A DNA stretch of 64,000 nucleotides from PLGF01 sp052139695 (lineage in GTDB: Bacteria; Verrucomicrobiota; Verrucomicrobiia; Limisphaerales; Palsa-1400): assembly GCA_052139695.1 (NCBI GenBank), contig JBKQWF010000171.1:27014-91013 (forward strand), in the 5' to 3' direction. The notes under the pieces are model-generated. The model was not told the origin of the DNA, did no database searches, and saw nothing but the letters and a program-made list of their open reading frames with translations. Shown here one piece after another: positions 15,465 to 23,474 of the stretch (its first letter is position 1; the number at the start of each line of letters is the position of its first letter). The position numbers were made by a program, and so were the translations under genes.

Positions 15465-16175
15465 GTGCGCAACCCGGATACCTTTCGTTTGGCCCTGCTC
15501 GGCTCGGGCAAAGGCTCGAACGCCGCCGCCATCGCCGACGCCTGCGCGGCTGGAATCATTCCAGCCCGCGTCGCCGTGGTCCTGAGCGACGTTCCCGATG
15601 CCGGCATCCTCATCCGCGCGCAAGAGCGCGGGCTGGAGACGCACTACATTCCGCCGGGAAAATATCGGGCCAAACTGGACGAAGCCGCCGAGGAGACCTT
15701 TTTGCGGGTGTTGCGGAAGGCGGAGGTGGATTTGGTCGTGCTGGCGGGTTTTATGCGGATCCTCAAGGGAGAGTTTCTGCGCCAGTTCGCCCACAAGGTC
15801 GTGAACATTCACCCCTCGCTCCTGCCTGCTTTCCCCGGGCTGGAAGCCTGGAAACAAGCGCTCGATTACGGCGTCAAAATGACCGGTGTGACCATCCATT
15901 TTGTCGATCAGGGGATCGACACCGGCCCGATCCTCGCCCAGGAAAATGTTCCCGTTCTGCCAGGCGACACCGCCGAAAGCTTGCACGCGCGCATCCAAGT
16001 GGTGGAGCGCCGGCTTTACCCGTCGGTCATTGCCGCCTTGGCGGGGGGCAAAATTCGAGTGGCAGGACGGCAGACGATTTGGCAGAATCCGGACCGGCGC
16101 ACCGATGAAAACGAAAAAGAAAAAGCTGGCTTTGCCGCGTCGGCAATGGAAAATCAGCCCGGTCACGCGGGTTAA
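15465..16175 (+). CDS. purN: Phosphoribosylglycinamide formyltransferase (GART)
   Basis: Transfers a formyl group from 10-formyl-THF to GAR in purine synthesis (step 3). The domain starts F-R-L-A-L-L-G-S-G-K-G-S-N-A-A-A-I, with the folate/catalytic signature V-N-I-H-P-S-L-L-P-A-F-P-G and the D-x-G-x-I motif V-D-Q-G-I-D-T-G-P-I-L-A-Q. The frame is open from an ATG at 15339, but the first part covers a twin-hairpin repeat, so a later start is likely: TTG 15429 (AAGGAG 12 bp upstream), GTG 15465 or TTG 15489. GTG 15465 is given as a compromise. Its last 24 codons overlap the small basic gene at 16105. The charged C-terminal tail beyond the GART domain may simply be read-through of that overlap. 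Confidence 0.9.
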   Translation: MRNPDTFRLALLGSGKGSNAAAIADACAAGIIPARVAVVLSDVPDAGILIRAQERGLETHYIPPGKYRAKLDEAAEETFLRVLRKAEVDLVVLAGFMRILKGEFLRQFAHKVVNIHPSLLPAFPGLEAWKQALDYGVKMTGVTIHFVDQGIDTGPILAQENVPVLPGDTAESLHARIQVVERRLYPSVIAALAGGKIRVAGRQTIWQNPDRRTDENEKEKAGFAASAMENQPGHAG

Positions 16176-16239
16176 AGGGTCCGCTAAGAAGTATTCGCGC
16201 CGACAGGCCAAAGCAGCGGCCAGACAATATGACTCATAA
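16105..16239 (+). CDS. 44-residue highly basic protein overlapping purN and hisG
   Basis: The ATG at 16105 lies within the 3' end of purN in another frame and opens 44 codons: M-K-T-K-K-K-K-L-A-L-P, then W-K-I-S-P-V-T-R-V-K-G-S-A-K-K-Y-S-R-R, ending A-A-R-Q-Y-D-S. The stop at 16237-16239 overlaps the hisG start (16229). About 16 of 44 residues are Lys or Arg. The block W-x-I-x-P-V-T-R-V-K-x-S-x-K-x-Y-S-R looks like a conserved core and I recall similar tiny unnamed proteins in this phylum; composition suggests RNA or ribosome binding. This is inference; the family has no function I can cite. Confidence 0.65.
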   Translation: MKTKKKKLALPRRQWKISPVTRVKGSAKKYSRRQAKAAARQYDS

Positions 16240-17110
16240 AGAAATTTTAAAATTTGGTTTGCCCAAGGGCAGTTTGCAGGAAGGGGCCATCGCCAAAATG
16301 GCCAAGGCCGGCTTTCATATCCATGTCAGCAGCCGTTCTTATGCCCCCTACGTGGATGATGAGCATTTGGTGGTGCGTCTGATTCGCGCGCAGGAGATCA
16401 GCCGTTACGTGGAGCATGGTTACCTGGACTGCGGGCTGACCGGACACGACTGGATAGTTGAAAACGGCTCGAAAGTCCATGAAGTGGGCGAATTTCAATT
16501 CAGCAAAGCCACCAGCCAGCCGGCGCGCTGGGTCCTGGCCGTGCCTGAGAATTCCCCGATCCGTTCCGCCAAAGACCTCAATGGCAAGCGCATCGCCACA
16601 GAGGTGGTCAATATTACCAAGCGTTACCTGCGCCAGCACGGGGTGAAGGCGGAAGTCGAGTTTTCCTGGGGCGCCACGGAGGTCAAGGCGCATGAATTGG
16701 TCGATGCCATTGTGGAGATCACCGAAACCGGTTCTTCCCTGCGGGCGAACAATCTGCGCATCGTCGATACACTTTTGGTTTCGACTCCGCGCCTCATCGT
16801 CAATCACGCGGCCTGGAAAGACCCTTGGAAGCGGCAAAAAGTGGAAACGCTGGCGCTCCTGTTACGGGGCGCGCTGGAAGCGGAAAGCAAGGTCGGCCTC
16901 AAAATGAATCTGCAGCAGAAGGACTTGGCGAGCTTGTTGCGCAGTTTGCCCGCCTTGCGCAACCCGACCATCAGCAATTTGAGCCAGCCCGGATGGGTCG
17001 CGGTGGAGACGATTATTGATGAGAAAGTGGTGCGTGAACTGATTCCGCAACTCAAAGCGGCCGGCGCTGAAGGAATTATTGAATATCCGTTGAATAAAGT
17101 GGTATATTGA
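16229..17110 (+). CDS. hisG: ATP phosphoribosyltransferase, long form
   Basis: First enzyme of histidine synthesis: ATP + PRPP to phosphoribosyl-ATP. The 293-residue length and the C-terminal ACT-like domain (P-A-L-R-N-P-T-I-S-N-L, then V-V-R-E-L-I-P-Q-L-K-A-A-G-A-E-G-I-I) mark the long, histidine-feedback-regulated form that does not need HisZ. The N-terminal catalytic part begins L-K-F-G-L-P-K-G-S-L and includes D-C-G-L-T-G-H-D-W. PRPP loop region: E-I-T-E-T-G-S-S-L-R-A-N-N-L. The start overlaps the small basic gene by 11 bp, and no other his gene is in the window. Confidence 0.95.
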   Translation: MTHKEILKFGLPKGSLQEGAIAKMAKAGFHIHVSSRSYAPYVDDEHLVVRLIRAQEISRYVEHGYLDCGLTGHDWIVENGSKVHEVGEFQFSKATSQPARWVLAVPENSPIRSAKDLNGKRIATEVVNITKRYLRQHGVKAEVEFSWGATEVKAHELVDAIVEITETGSSLRANNLRIVDTLLVSTPRLIVNHAAWKDPWKRQKVETLALLLRGALEAESKVGLKMNLQQKDLASLLRSLPALRNPTISNLSQPGWVAVETIIDEKVVRELIPQLKAAGAEGIIEYPLNKVVY

Positions 17111-17135
17111 ACTTCGTGAGATCGAATTAATCATT

Positions 17136-17237
17136 ATGGGATCATTAAAGAAACGTCGCAAAAGCAAGATCAACAAACATAAGCGGCGCAAAAAGTTGCG
17201 CGCCAACCGTCATAAAAAACGCACCTGGCAGAAATAG
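17136..17237 (+). CDS. 33-residue AURKAIP1/COX24-domain small basic protein
   Basis: ATG at 17136, 25 bp after the hisG stop, opens 33 codons: M-G-S-L-K-K-R-R-K-S-K-I-N-K-H-K-R-R-K-K-L-R-A-N-R-H-K-K-R-T-W-Q-K (written as single residues). This K-K-R-R-x-K-I-N-K-H-K-x-R-K-x-x-R-x-x-R-H-K-x-x-T-W pattern is that of the AURKAIP1/COX24 domain, which in mitochondria is small-subunit ribosomal protein mS38; bacterial versions occur as ~30-40-residue proteins. A ribosome-associated role is therefore likely. Nineteen residues are Lys or Arg. Too short for most gene callers. Confidence 0.85.
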   Translation: MGSLKKRRKSKINKHKRRKKLRANRHKKRTWQK

Positions 17238-17316
17238 TTAGCCGGTTACGGTGGAAGAGGCCGGGGGCTTCTTCTTTCAGGCGGAAACCAGGGTTTCTTT
17301 TGCGACCGATCCATGC

Positions 17317-19017
17317 ATGAAGTCACTTTATATCATTCTGGCTCTCGGTTTGGGCGGGGTTTTGCTCACGGGCTGTTCCACCGCCCTCCAACGTTCCACA
17401 CCCGTAGCCGCTTCCCGGCCGGCGGGCGGTTCTGACGCCACGAACGCGGATTCCGCGCCGCCCATCATCAAGGGGAATCCGGACGCTTACGCTCATTACG
17501 CGGCGGGCGTGACCTACGAGTTGAACGACAAAGAAGCCCCGGCCATCCGGCAATTCGACGATTCGGCCATGGCCGACCCTTCCAACGAACAGTTGGTGGA
17601 GGACTTGGCGCGCCGCTTCTTGCGGGACAAGGAGACGAACAAGGCGCTGGCCCTGCTGACCAGGTCCGCCCGCCGGCCAGAGGCTTCCGCCGAACTTCTT
17701 GCCTGGCTGTCACGGGCCCAATTTCAGGCCGGCGAGACCAATCAAGCCCTGGCCACGAGCAAGCTCGCGGTGCAGCGCGAGCCTGGTTCTCCTGACGGTT
17801 ACGAGTGTCAAGTGGAAATCCTCCTGCATGACCGCCAATGGGCCGAAGCTCTCAAGACCCTCCGCCGGGCCGAGAGCCAAATCCAGCCGGAGCCGGCTTC
17901 TCTGGCCGCTTTGGCCACCCTCTGTCTGGCCTATATCAGCGAGCAGCCCAAGGATACCCAGGCCAAGGCCCTGGCCGTCTCGGTTCTGGATCGAGCCGCG
18001 GGCTTGAAGTTCGCCGACCCGCGCCTCTGGCAGCGCGTGGCTGACCTTTATAGCAGCCTGGACCAACCCAAAAAAGCCATCGCCATTTATCAGAAGCTCC
18101 TGACCGATTATCCGGAAGCCTCCCTCATGCGCGACACCCTGCACGAAAAATTGGCCGGCATGTATGTCCAGACGGAAGACAAGACCAACGCGACCAAACA
18201 ATTGCAGGCCATTGTGCGCGACAATCCGACCCGTTATCCGCGCGCCTGGTTATTCCTGGGAGAGCTGGCCTATGAAGACAACAAAGTCAACGAGGCGGTC
18301 GAGGACTTCGAGAACGCCCTGCATTGGGACTCTTCCCTCGAACAGGCTTATTATGATTTGGCCCTGGCTCTTTTGGATTTGCACAAATCGACCGAAGCCT
18401 TCCACATGCTCGACCTGGCGCGCCAGCGTTTTTCCAAGACTTTCTCCTGCGAGTTCTACTCCGGCGTGATGTATTCCCACGTCAAGGATTTCACCGAAGC
18501 CGTGCGCCATTTCAAGGAGGCGGAAGTCATTGGATTGGCCACCGACCCGGCGAAGCTGGACTTCCGGTTTTATTTCCAATTTGGCGCGGCCTGCGAGCGC
18601 GGCCAGCAATTCTCGCAAGCGGAAGAGTACCTGCAAAAATGCATCAGCCTCTCGCCCAATTTCGCCGAGGCCCTCAATTATCTCGGCTACATGCTGGCGG
18701 ATCGCGGCGAACAATTGCCCCGGGCCCGCGCCTTGATCGAAAAAGCCGTCAAGCTCGAACCCCGCAACGGCGCTTACCTTGACAGCCTCGGATGGGTCCT
18801 CTACAAGCTCCACCAACCCGAGCAGGCCCTGCCTGTGTTGCTCAAAGCCGTGCAATACACCCCCGAAGCCGACGCCACGGAACTCGACCATTTGGGCGAG
18901 ATTTACCTGGCCCTGCACCAGACCGGCAAAGCCATCGAGGCCTGGAAAAAATCCTTTTCCGTCGAAGCCAACCAGGAAGTCAAACGCAAGCTGGACCGTT
19001 ATTCCGGCGGCACCTGA
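17317..19017 (+). CDS. TPR lipoprotein
   Basis: A 566-residue protein from the ATG at 17317. Signal peptide with lipobox: L-Y-I-I-L-A-L-G-L-G-G-V-L-L-T-G-C, so Cys18 or so is lipidated. The rest is about 12 TPR-type helical pairs, for example D-P-R-L-W-Q-R-V-A-D-L-Y-S-S-L-D-Q-P-K-K-A-I, P-R-A-W-L-F-L-G-E-L-A-Y-E-D, and near the end N-F-A-E-A-L-N-Y-L-G-Y-M-L-A-D-R-G and Y-L-D-S-L-G-W-V-L-Y-K. The last two motifs are typical of the family of TPR lipoproteins that includes proteins near lipoprotein/LPS transport genes. Located in the outer membrane or periplasm; partner unknown. The DUF2203 gene follows after 8 bp. Confidence 0.85.
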   Translation: MKSLYIILALGLGGVLLTGCSTALQRSTPVAASRPAGGSDATNADSAPPIIKGNPDAYAHYAAGVTYELNDKEAPAIRQFDDSAMADPSNEQLVEDLARRFLRDKETNKALALLTRSARRPEASAELLAWLSRAQFQAGETNQALATSKLAVQREPGSPDGYECQVEILLHDRQWAEALKTLRRAESQIQPEPASLAALATLCLAYISEQPKDTQAKALAVSVLDRAAGLKFADPRLWQRVADLYSSLDQPKKAIAIYQKLLTDYPEASLMRDTLHEKLAGMYVQTEDKTNATKQLQAIVRDNPTRYPRAWLFLGELAYEDNKVNEAVEDFENALHWDSSLEQAYYDLALALLDLHKSTEAFHMLDLARQRFSKTFSCEFYSGVMYSHVKDFTEAVRHFKEAEVIGLATDPAKLDFRFYFQFGAACERGQQFSQAEEYLQKCISLSPNFAEALNYLGYMLADRGEQLPRARALIEKAVKLEPRNGAYLDSLGWVLYKLHQPEQALPVLLKAVQYTPEADATELDHLGEIYLALHQTGKAIEAWKKSFSVEANQEVKRKLDRYSGGT

Positions 19018-19025
19018 CAAGGGTT

Positions 19026-19403
19026 GTGCATTTCTCCAAACATTACACGTTGCCGGAAGCGCGCGCTCTCCTGCCCAAGGTCCGCCAATGGCTGGAGCAG
19101 CTTGACTCCTGCCAGAAACGCCTTCAATCCCTCGAGGAAACCCTGGGCGACGTGGTGGCCAGCGGGGACGATGCCGGCGGCGACCTTGTCAATCAATTGG
19201 CCCGCTCGGTCTGCGAGATGCAAGACGTAGTCCTGCAATTCCAACGGCGGGAAATCCAAATCAAGGATGTCCGCCGCGGCTTGATCGATTTCCCTTCCTT
19301 GCGCGAAGGCCGGGAGGTCTTCCTCTGCTGGGAAAAGGAAGAGGACGACATCGAATTCTGGCACGACCTCGAAACCGGCTACTCCGGCCGGGAAAGGATT
19401 TAA
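19026..19403 (+). CDS. DUF2203 family protein
   Basis: A 125-residue protein from a GTG at 19026 with the family's start H-F-S-K-H-Y-T-L-P-E-A-R-A-L-L-P, a long helical middle, and the hallmark end I-Q-I-K-D-V-R-R-G-L-I-D-F-P-S-L-R-E-G followed by V-F-L-C-W-E-K-E-E-D-D-I-E-F-W-H. Function of DUF2203 is not known. Its TAA and the TAA of the convergent oxidoreductase gene share the palindrome ATTTAAAT at 19398-19405. Confidence 0.9.
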   Translation: MHFSKHYTLPEARALLPKVRQWLEQLDSCQKRLQSLEETLGDVVASGDDAGGDLVNQLARSVCEMQDVVLQFQRREIQIKDVRRGLIDFPSLREGREVFLCWEKEEDDIEFWHDLETGYSGRERI

Positions 19404-20875
19404 ATCGCCTTTTTCAGCGCTTTCACTTTGGCGGCTTCGGGCTTGGCGCTGTAATGTTTATCCAACGGATAGCAGCCGCTGACCATGCCGTTGCGCGGCG
19501 CGGTGGTGCAATCGCTGAAAGTGCGGCAGATGGACTTCGGACTGAGAACGCCTTTTTTCAAAACTTCCGCGGGCAACGAAGGATAACTCAGGATCATCCG
19601 CCCCAGGCCAATCATGTCCGCCAATCCCTGGCGCACCACGGCCTGGCCCACCAACGGCAGGAATTCCTGCAAATAACTGTAGGCGGACCCGACGATGACC
19701 ATATTGCGCGGAGCCCGGCTTTTGATCTGGCGCGCGGCGTCGATGTGCTTCGCCACGTCAATTAAAGGATCGTGCGCCGGTTGGTAACCGTCGGACGGCG
19801 GATAGGCGGCGGGGCGCTGGAGATGCGGGCAGTAATAGGGCGAGCCCGCGGTCAAGTTGAGGATTTTGATTCCCAGCTCCCCGCATAAAGCGGCAAACCG
19901 GAGCGGTTCCGCAAAGTCCGATTCCAGCGGATTGTTCACATTGACGCCAAACGCATACGGATACGGCACAGGATAATCATCCGGAACACCCGGCCCCAGC
20001 CGGCCCGGTTCGGCGCGCGCCGGATCGGGTTTGTGGGGTACGGTGTCAAAGGCGCTCAGGCGGACGCCGAGTTCGATGGGGTTGCCGCTGGCGCGGATGC
20101 CCGCCACGATCTCCCGCAGCAGGCGCGTGCGATTCTCAAACGACCCGCCGTATTTGCCCGGGCGGGTAAATGCTCCCAGAAATTCATGCAGCAAGTAGCC
20201 ATGACAATGCTTGATATCGACGAAATCCGCCCCCGCATCCCAAGCCACTTGCGCCGCCGCCACGTAGTCGGCGACCAATTCCTCCAGCTCGGCGTCACTG
20301 AAAACAGCGGCATCCGAGGTGACTTGGAATTTCGCGCCCAGCGCCGGATGGCGGAAGGCGACTCGCGGTTGGAGCCCGGAGTCGTTTGGCCGGCAGAAAC
20401 GCCCCGAATGTGTCAATTGAAATCCAATGACCAGGTCCCCGGTCGTGCCATGATGTTGCTGATGCGCCGCCACGAGCGTTTGGCACAGCCGCCTCAGTCC
20501 GGCCTTGTTTTCCTGGCTGATGACCAGTTGGCGGGGATTGCCGCGGCCCTCCGGCCGGACCGCCATCGCTTCCCCCCCGCAGATGAGCTTGGCCCCGCTT
20601 TCGCCAAAACGCGCCCAGCGCCGCAGCATGTCCTCCGTGACGCCGCCGGTGCGAGTGCCGTCCCACCCTTCCATGGGCTGCACGGCAAAACGGTTGCCCA
20701 TCTTCTTCCCATTAATGGTGACCTGCTCCACCGGCTGCGCCAAAGGCGAGGAGGGTCCGCTTTGCAAGGCGTCGTCACAGGGCAAATTGAGTCCGAGTGA
20801 GGCCGCATATTTGCGAAAATTCTCCGGCGTCTTCAAGGTCGGCAGACGCACCCATTCTTGACTGGCTTCCGGCAT
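19400..20875 (-). CDS. NADH:flavin oxidoreductase, Old Yellow Enzyme family
   Basis: A 491-residue FMN-dependent oxidoreductase with a TIM barrel. Visible: start of barrel I-N-G-K-K-M-G-N-R-F-A-V-Q-P-M-E-G, F-Q-L-T-H-S-G-R, the substrate-binding I-K-H-C-H-G-Y-L-L-H-E-F-L variant of the OYE H-x-x-H/N motif, E-N-R-T-R-L-L-R-E-I, and the C-terminal phosphate-binding I-G-L-G-R-M-I-L. The C-terminus keeps C-R-T-F-S-D-C-T-T-A-P, where 2,4-dienoyl-CoA-reductase-type relatives bind an iron-sulfur cluster, but the full four-Cys set is not evident. Follows cheB by 69 bp on the same strand. Substrate unknown. Confidence 0.88.
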   Translation of the reverse strand: MPEASQEWVRLPTLKTPENFRKYAASLGLNLPCDDALQSGPSSPLAQPVEQVTINGKKMGNRFAVQPMEGWDGTRTGGVTEDMLRRWARFGESGAKLICGGEAMAVRPEGRGNPRQLVISQENKAGLRRLCQTLVAAHQQHHGTTGDLVIGFQLTHSGRFCRPNDSGLQPRVAFRHPALGAKFQVTSDAAVFSDAELEELVADYVAAAQVAWDAGADFVDIKHCHGYLLHEFLGAFTRPGKYGGSFENRTRLLREIVAGIRASGNPIELGVRLSAFDTVPHKPDPARAEPGRLGPGVPDDYPVPYPYAFGVNVNNPLESDFAEPLRFAALCGELGIKILNLTAGSPYYCPHLQRPAAYPPSDGYQPAHDPLIDVAKHIDAARQIKSRAPRNMVIVGSAYSYLQEFLPLVGQAVVRQGLADMIGLGRMILSYPSLPAEVLKKGVLSPKSICRTFSDCTTAPRNGMVSGCYPLDKHYSAKPEAAKVKALKKAI

Positions 20876-20944
20876 ACCGGGGTGGATTCTGTCGGGTCAA
20901 CGCCACCCTGTCAAAATCTTTGGATTAGACGCAAAGCCATTTGG

Positions 20945-22018
20945 CTAACGACAGCGAGCGACCACTTCGTGAGCCAGTTGGCCGAGGGGAAGAACCTGAT
21001 CCACGCCGCCGAGTTTGATCGCTTCCGCCGGCATGCCAAAAACGACGCAACTTGCTTCATCCTGCGCCAGGTTGAAAGCGCCGGCTTCCTTCATTTCCAA
21101 CATCCCGCGGGCCCCGTCGTCCCCCATCCCCGTCATGATCACGCCCACCGCGTTCTGGCCAGCGTAGCGCGCCGTGGAGCGAAACAGAACATCCACCGAC
21201 GGGCGATGCCGGCTGACCAGCGGACCGTCCCTCACTTCCACGTAGTAGCGGGCCCCGCTGCGCTTGAGCAACGTGTGCTTATTTCCGGGCGCGATGAGGG
21301 CCTGGCCTCGCAGGACGGAATCGCCATCGGCGGCTTCCTTCACCGTTACTCGGCACAACGTATCAAGGCGTTGGGCAAAACTGGCGGTGAACTTTTCCGG
21401 CATGTGTTGAACAATCACCACCGCGGGGGCGTCCTGGGGGAGCGATTCCAGAAACACCCGCAAGGCTTCCGTCCCACCGGTGGAGGCGCCCGCGACGACA
21501 ATTTTTTCCGTCGTGGCGATCATGGCGTGGCTGGCCGGCTTGGGAAGGACGGCGTCCGCCGTGAGTTTGGGTGTGACTTGGATTTGTGCCGGCGCCGTCT
21601 TGGGGCCGCGATTGACCCGCACCTGCGCGGCAGATTTCACGACATCACAGATGCGGATGGCGGATTCTTCAAAGAACTGGCGGGTGCCTAATTTCGGCTT
21701 GGTGATGATTTCGACCGCCCCTTTTTCCAGGGCGGCCATGGCGGTGGCGGAGTTGTTTTCCGTGAGCGTGGAACAGATCACGACCGGGACGGGGCATTGC
21801 GCCATGAGCTTTTGCAGAAACGTCAGGCCATCCATCCGCGGCATTTCCACGTCCAGCGTAATGACGTCAGGCACTTCCTGCTTGATGCGTTCCGCCGCGA
21901 TATACGGATCGCCGGCGGTGGCCATGACCTCGATCAGCGGATCACTTTCCAGAATCTCTTTTAATGCCTGCCGGACGACGGCGCTGTCATCCACGATAAG
22001 GACGCGTATTTTTTTCAT
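20945..22018 (-). CDS. cheB: Chemotaxis protein-glutamate methylesterase
   Basis: A 357-residue response regulator-esterase. Receiver domain: V-D-D-S-A at 9-13, phospho-acceptor Asp56 in T-L-D-V-E-M-P-R-M-D-G, then K-P at about 108. After a linker, the CheB esterase: G-A-S-T-G-G-T-E-A-L-R (catalytic Ser), V-I-V-Q-H-M-P-E-K-F-T (His), M-T-G-M-G-D-D-G-A-R-G (Asp). It removes methyl groups from MCPs and deamidates Gln, giving adaptation feedback. Last gene of the chemotaxis operon; its start overlaps the cheD stop by 4 bp. Confidence 0.97.
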   Translation of the reverse strand: MKKIRVLIVDDSAVVRQALKEILESDPLIEVMATAGDPYIAAERIKQEVPDVITLDVEMPRMDGLTFLQKLMAQCPVPVVICSTLTENNSATAMAALEKGAVEIITKPKLGTRQFFEESAIRICDVVKSAAQVRVNRGPKTAPAQIQVTPKLTADAVLPKPASHAMIATTEKIVVAGASTGGTEALRVFLESLPQDAPAVVIVQHMPEKFTASFAQRLDTLCRVTVKEAADGDSVLRGQALIAPGNKHTLLKRSGARYYVEVRDGPLVSRHRPSVDVLFRSTARYAGQNAVGVIMTGMGDDGARGMLEMKEAGAFNLAQDEASCVVFGMPAEAIKLGGVDQVLPLGQLAHEVVARCR

Positions 22019-22587
22019 GCGAGGACCTTCTTCCGGTTTTTCTGGCGAGCTTTGGAAACGTCGCGGCGCGCGTTTTGAAACTCGACCGGGTCACCTAAGT
22101 GTTTGTGCAGCACCTCCCCGTCCCGCGTGTTGAAGACAATTTTTCGCCCGCCCGCGCCGCCGACGTTCTCCGCCCGGAGGGTCAGGCGCGCTTCGCGCAA
22201 TAATTCGCGAGCCGCTTGAATGTTCGCCGTCCCAATCCAGTGGTCCTCCGCGGCCGCTTCGTCATAATGAATGACGTTGCCGCCGCCGAACATTTTCACC
22301 TCGATCTCCTCCGCCGGAACGCCGGCTTGGTGGAAACGGTCCAGCATCGCCGGCACCGCCAGGCTGAGGAAGCGAAACTGATCGGGGTCGTTCTTGGCGG
22401 GACGCTCGCGGCCGCGCGGGCGGGGCAGCATGGCGTGGCACATGGCGGCGAGGCCGAAGCGCTGGCTGAACATGGTCACCGCGACGCAGGAGCCCAACAC
22501 AGTGATGACCCATCTGGGTTCCCGCGTGACCAACAGTTCGCCGGGTTTCAAGTGGACCTGCGGCCATGGCGGATCGGGCAGTTTCAT
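22015..22587 (-). CDS. cheD: Chemoreceptor glutamine deamidase CheD
   Basis: A 190-residue CheD. The catalytic Cys is in V-L-G-S-C-V-A-V and the His in M-C-H-A-M-L-P; later K-M-F-G-G-G-N-V-I-H and N-I-Q-A-A-R-E-L-L are typical. CheD deamidates MCP glutamines and can interact with CheC phosphatase; no cheC or cheZ is in this window. It overlaps cheR upstream and cheB downstream by 4 bp each, so the three adaptation enzymes are translationally coupled. Confidence 0.95.
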   Translation of the reverse strand: MKLPDPPWPQVHLKPGELLVTREPRWVITVLGSCVAVTMFSQRFGLAAMCHAMLPRPRGRERPAKNDPDQFRFLSLAVPAMLDRFHQAGVPAEEIEVKMFGGGNVIHYDEAAAEDHWIGTANIQAARELLREARLTLRAENVGGAGGRKIVFNTRDGEVLHKHLGDPVEFQNARRDVSKARQKNRKKVLA

Positions 22588-23474
22588 GACGGTTTACGAT
22601 AAACCGCCGAGCCCACGCCATTCACCGGGATTCGCAACCCGGCCAATGACTCCGAGTGGCCCACAAAAAGATATCCGCCCGGAAGAAGATGGCGGCAGAG
22701 TTTTCCGATGACGGCCTCTTGTGTCTCCTTGCTGAAGTAGATCATCACATTGCGGAAAAAAATGACTTCGAATGAGTCCCGCACCCCGTACTCGGCATCC
22801 ATGAAGTTCAGACGGTGGAAAGCAATCTTGCGCCGCAATTCCGGGGCAATTCGAATCAGGCGGCGAGTCGCATCCCTGGCCCGCAAAAGCCATTTGGCGC
22901 GAAGCGGCATGGGCACAGGCTCAATCCGCTCCTCGTCGTAAATGCCCATCGCGGCATGGTGCAACACTTTTGTGGAAATGTCCGTGGCGAGCACGGCGAA
23001 ATCAAAGCCGGGCCGTTGTTCAGCATATTGACTGAGCACCATGGCCAGGGTGTAAGGCTCTTCACCCGAAGAACAGCCGGCGCACCACACTTTGCAACGC
23101 CACGGCGCGGCCGGCGCCCCAGGATTCGGATGCGGGTCCAGCTTCGGCAACGCCGTCCGCACCAGGTAGTCGAAGTGCTGCGGCTCGCGAAAAAAGTCCG
23201 TCTTATTGGTCGTGACCGCGTTGATGAACTGGACCCGTTCCTCTTCGCCATGGGGCGAGTCAAACAAATATTCCTGGTACTCTTCGAGGGTGCCGATCTG
23301 CAACTGGCGCAGACGCCGTTGCAGGCGGCTTTGCAGCATCGGCATCTTGGCATCCGACATTTTGATGCCCAGCTCCTGGGTAATAAACTGGCAGAATCGC
23401 GCAAAACTTTTGGCTGAGAGGTCCAGGGGGGACAGGCCATTTTCGACGTGAGCGCTCATGTCCCGGCGGCTCAA
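22584..23474 (-). CDS. cheR: Chemotaxis MCP methyltransferase
   Basis: A 296-residue SAM-dependent methyltransferase that methylates glutamates in MCPs. The N-terminal helical domain is followed by the SAM pocket C-A-G-C-S-S-G-E-E-P-Y-T-L-A-M, then V-L-A-T-D-I-S, F-F-R-N-V-M-I-Y-F and L-F-V-G-H-S-E-S-L. Length and order are standard. Its start overlaps the MCP stop by 4 bp. The MCP just upstream ends in E-F-Q-R-Y, which could be a tether for this enzyme. Confidence 0.97.
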   Translation of the reverse strand: MSRRDMSAHVENGLSPLDLSAKSFARFCQFITQELGIKMSDAKMPMLQSRLQRRLRQLQIGTLEEYQEYLFDSPHGEEERVQFINAVTTNKTDFFREPQHFDYLVRTALPKLDPHPNPGAPAAPWRCKVWCAGCSSGEEPYTLAMVLSQYAEQRPGFDFAVLATDISTKVLHHAAMGIYDEERIEPVPMPLRAKWLLRARDATRRLIRIAPELRRKIAFHRLNFMDAEYGVRDSFEVIFFRNVMIYFSKETQEAVIGKLCRHLLPGGYLFVGHSESLAGLRIPVNGVGSAVYRKPS

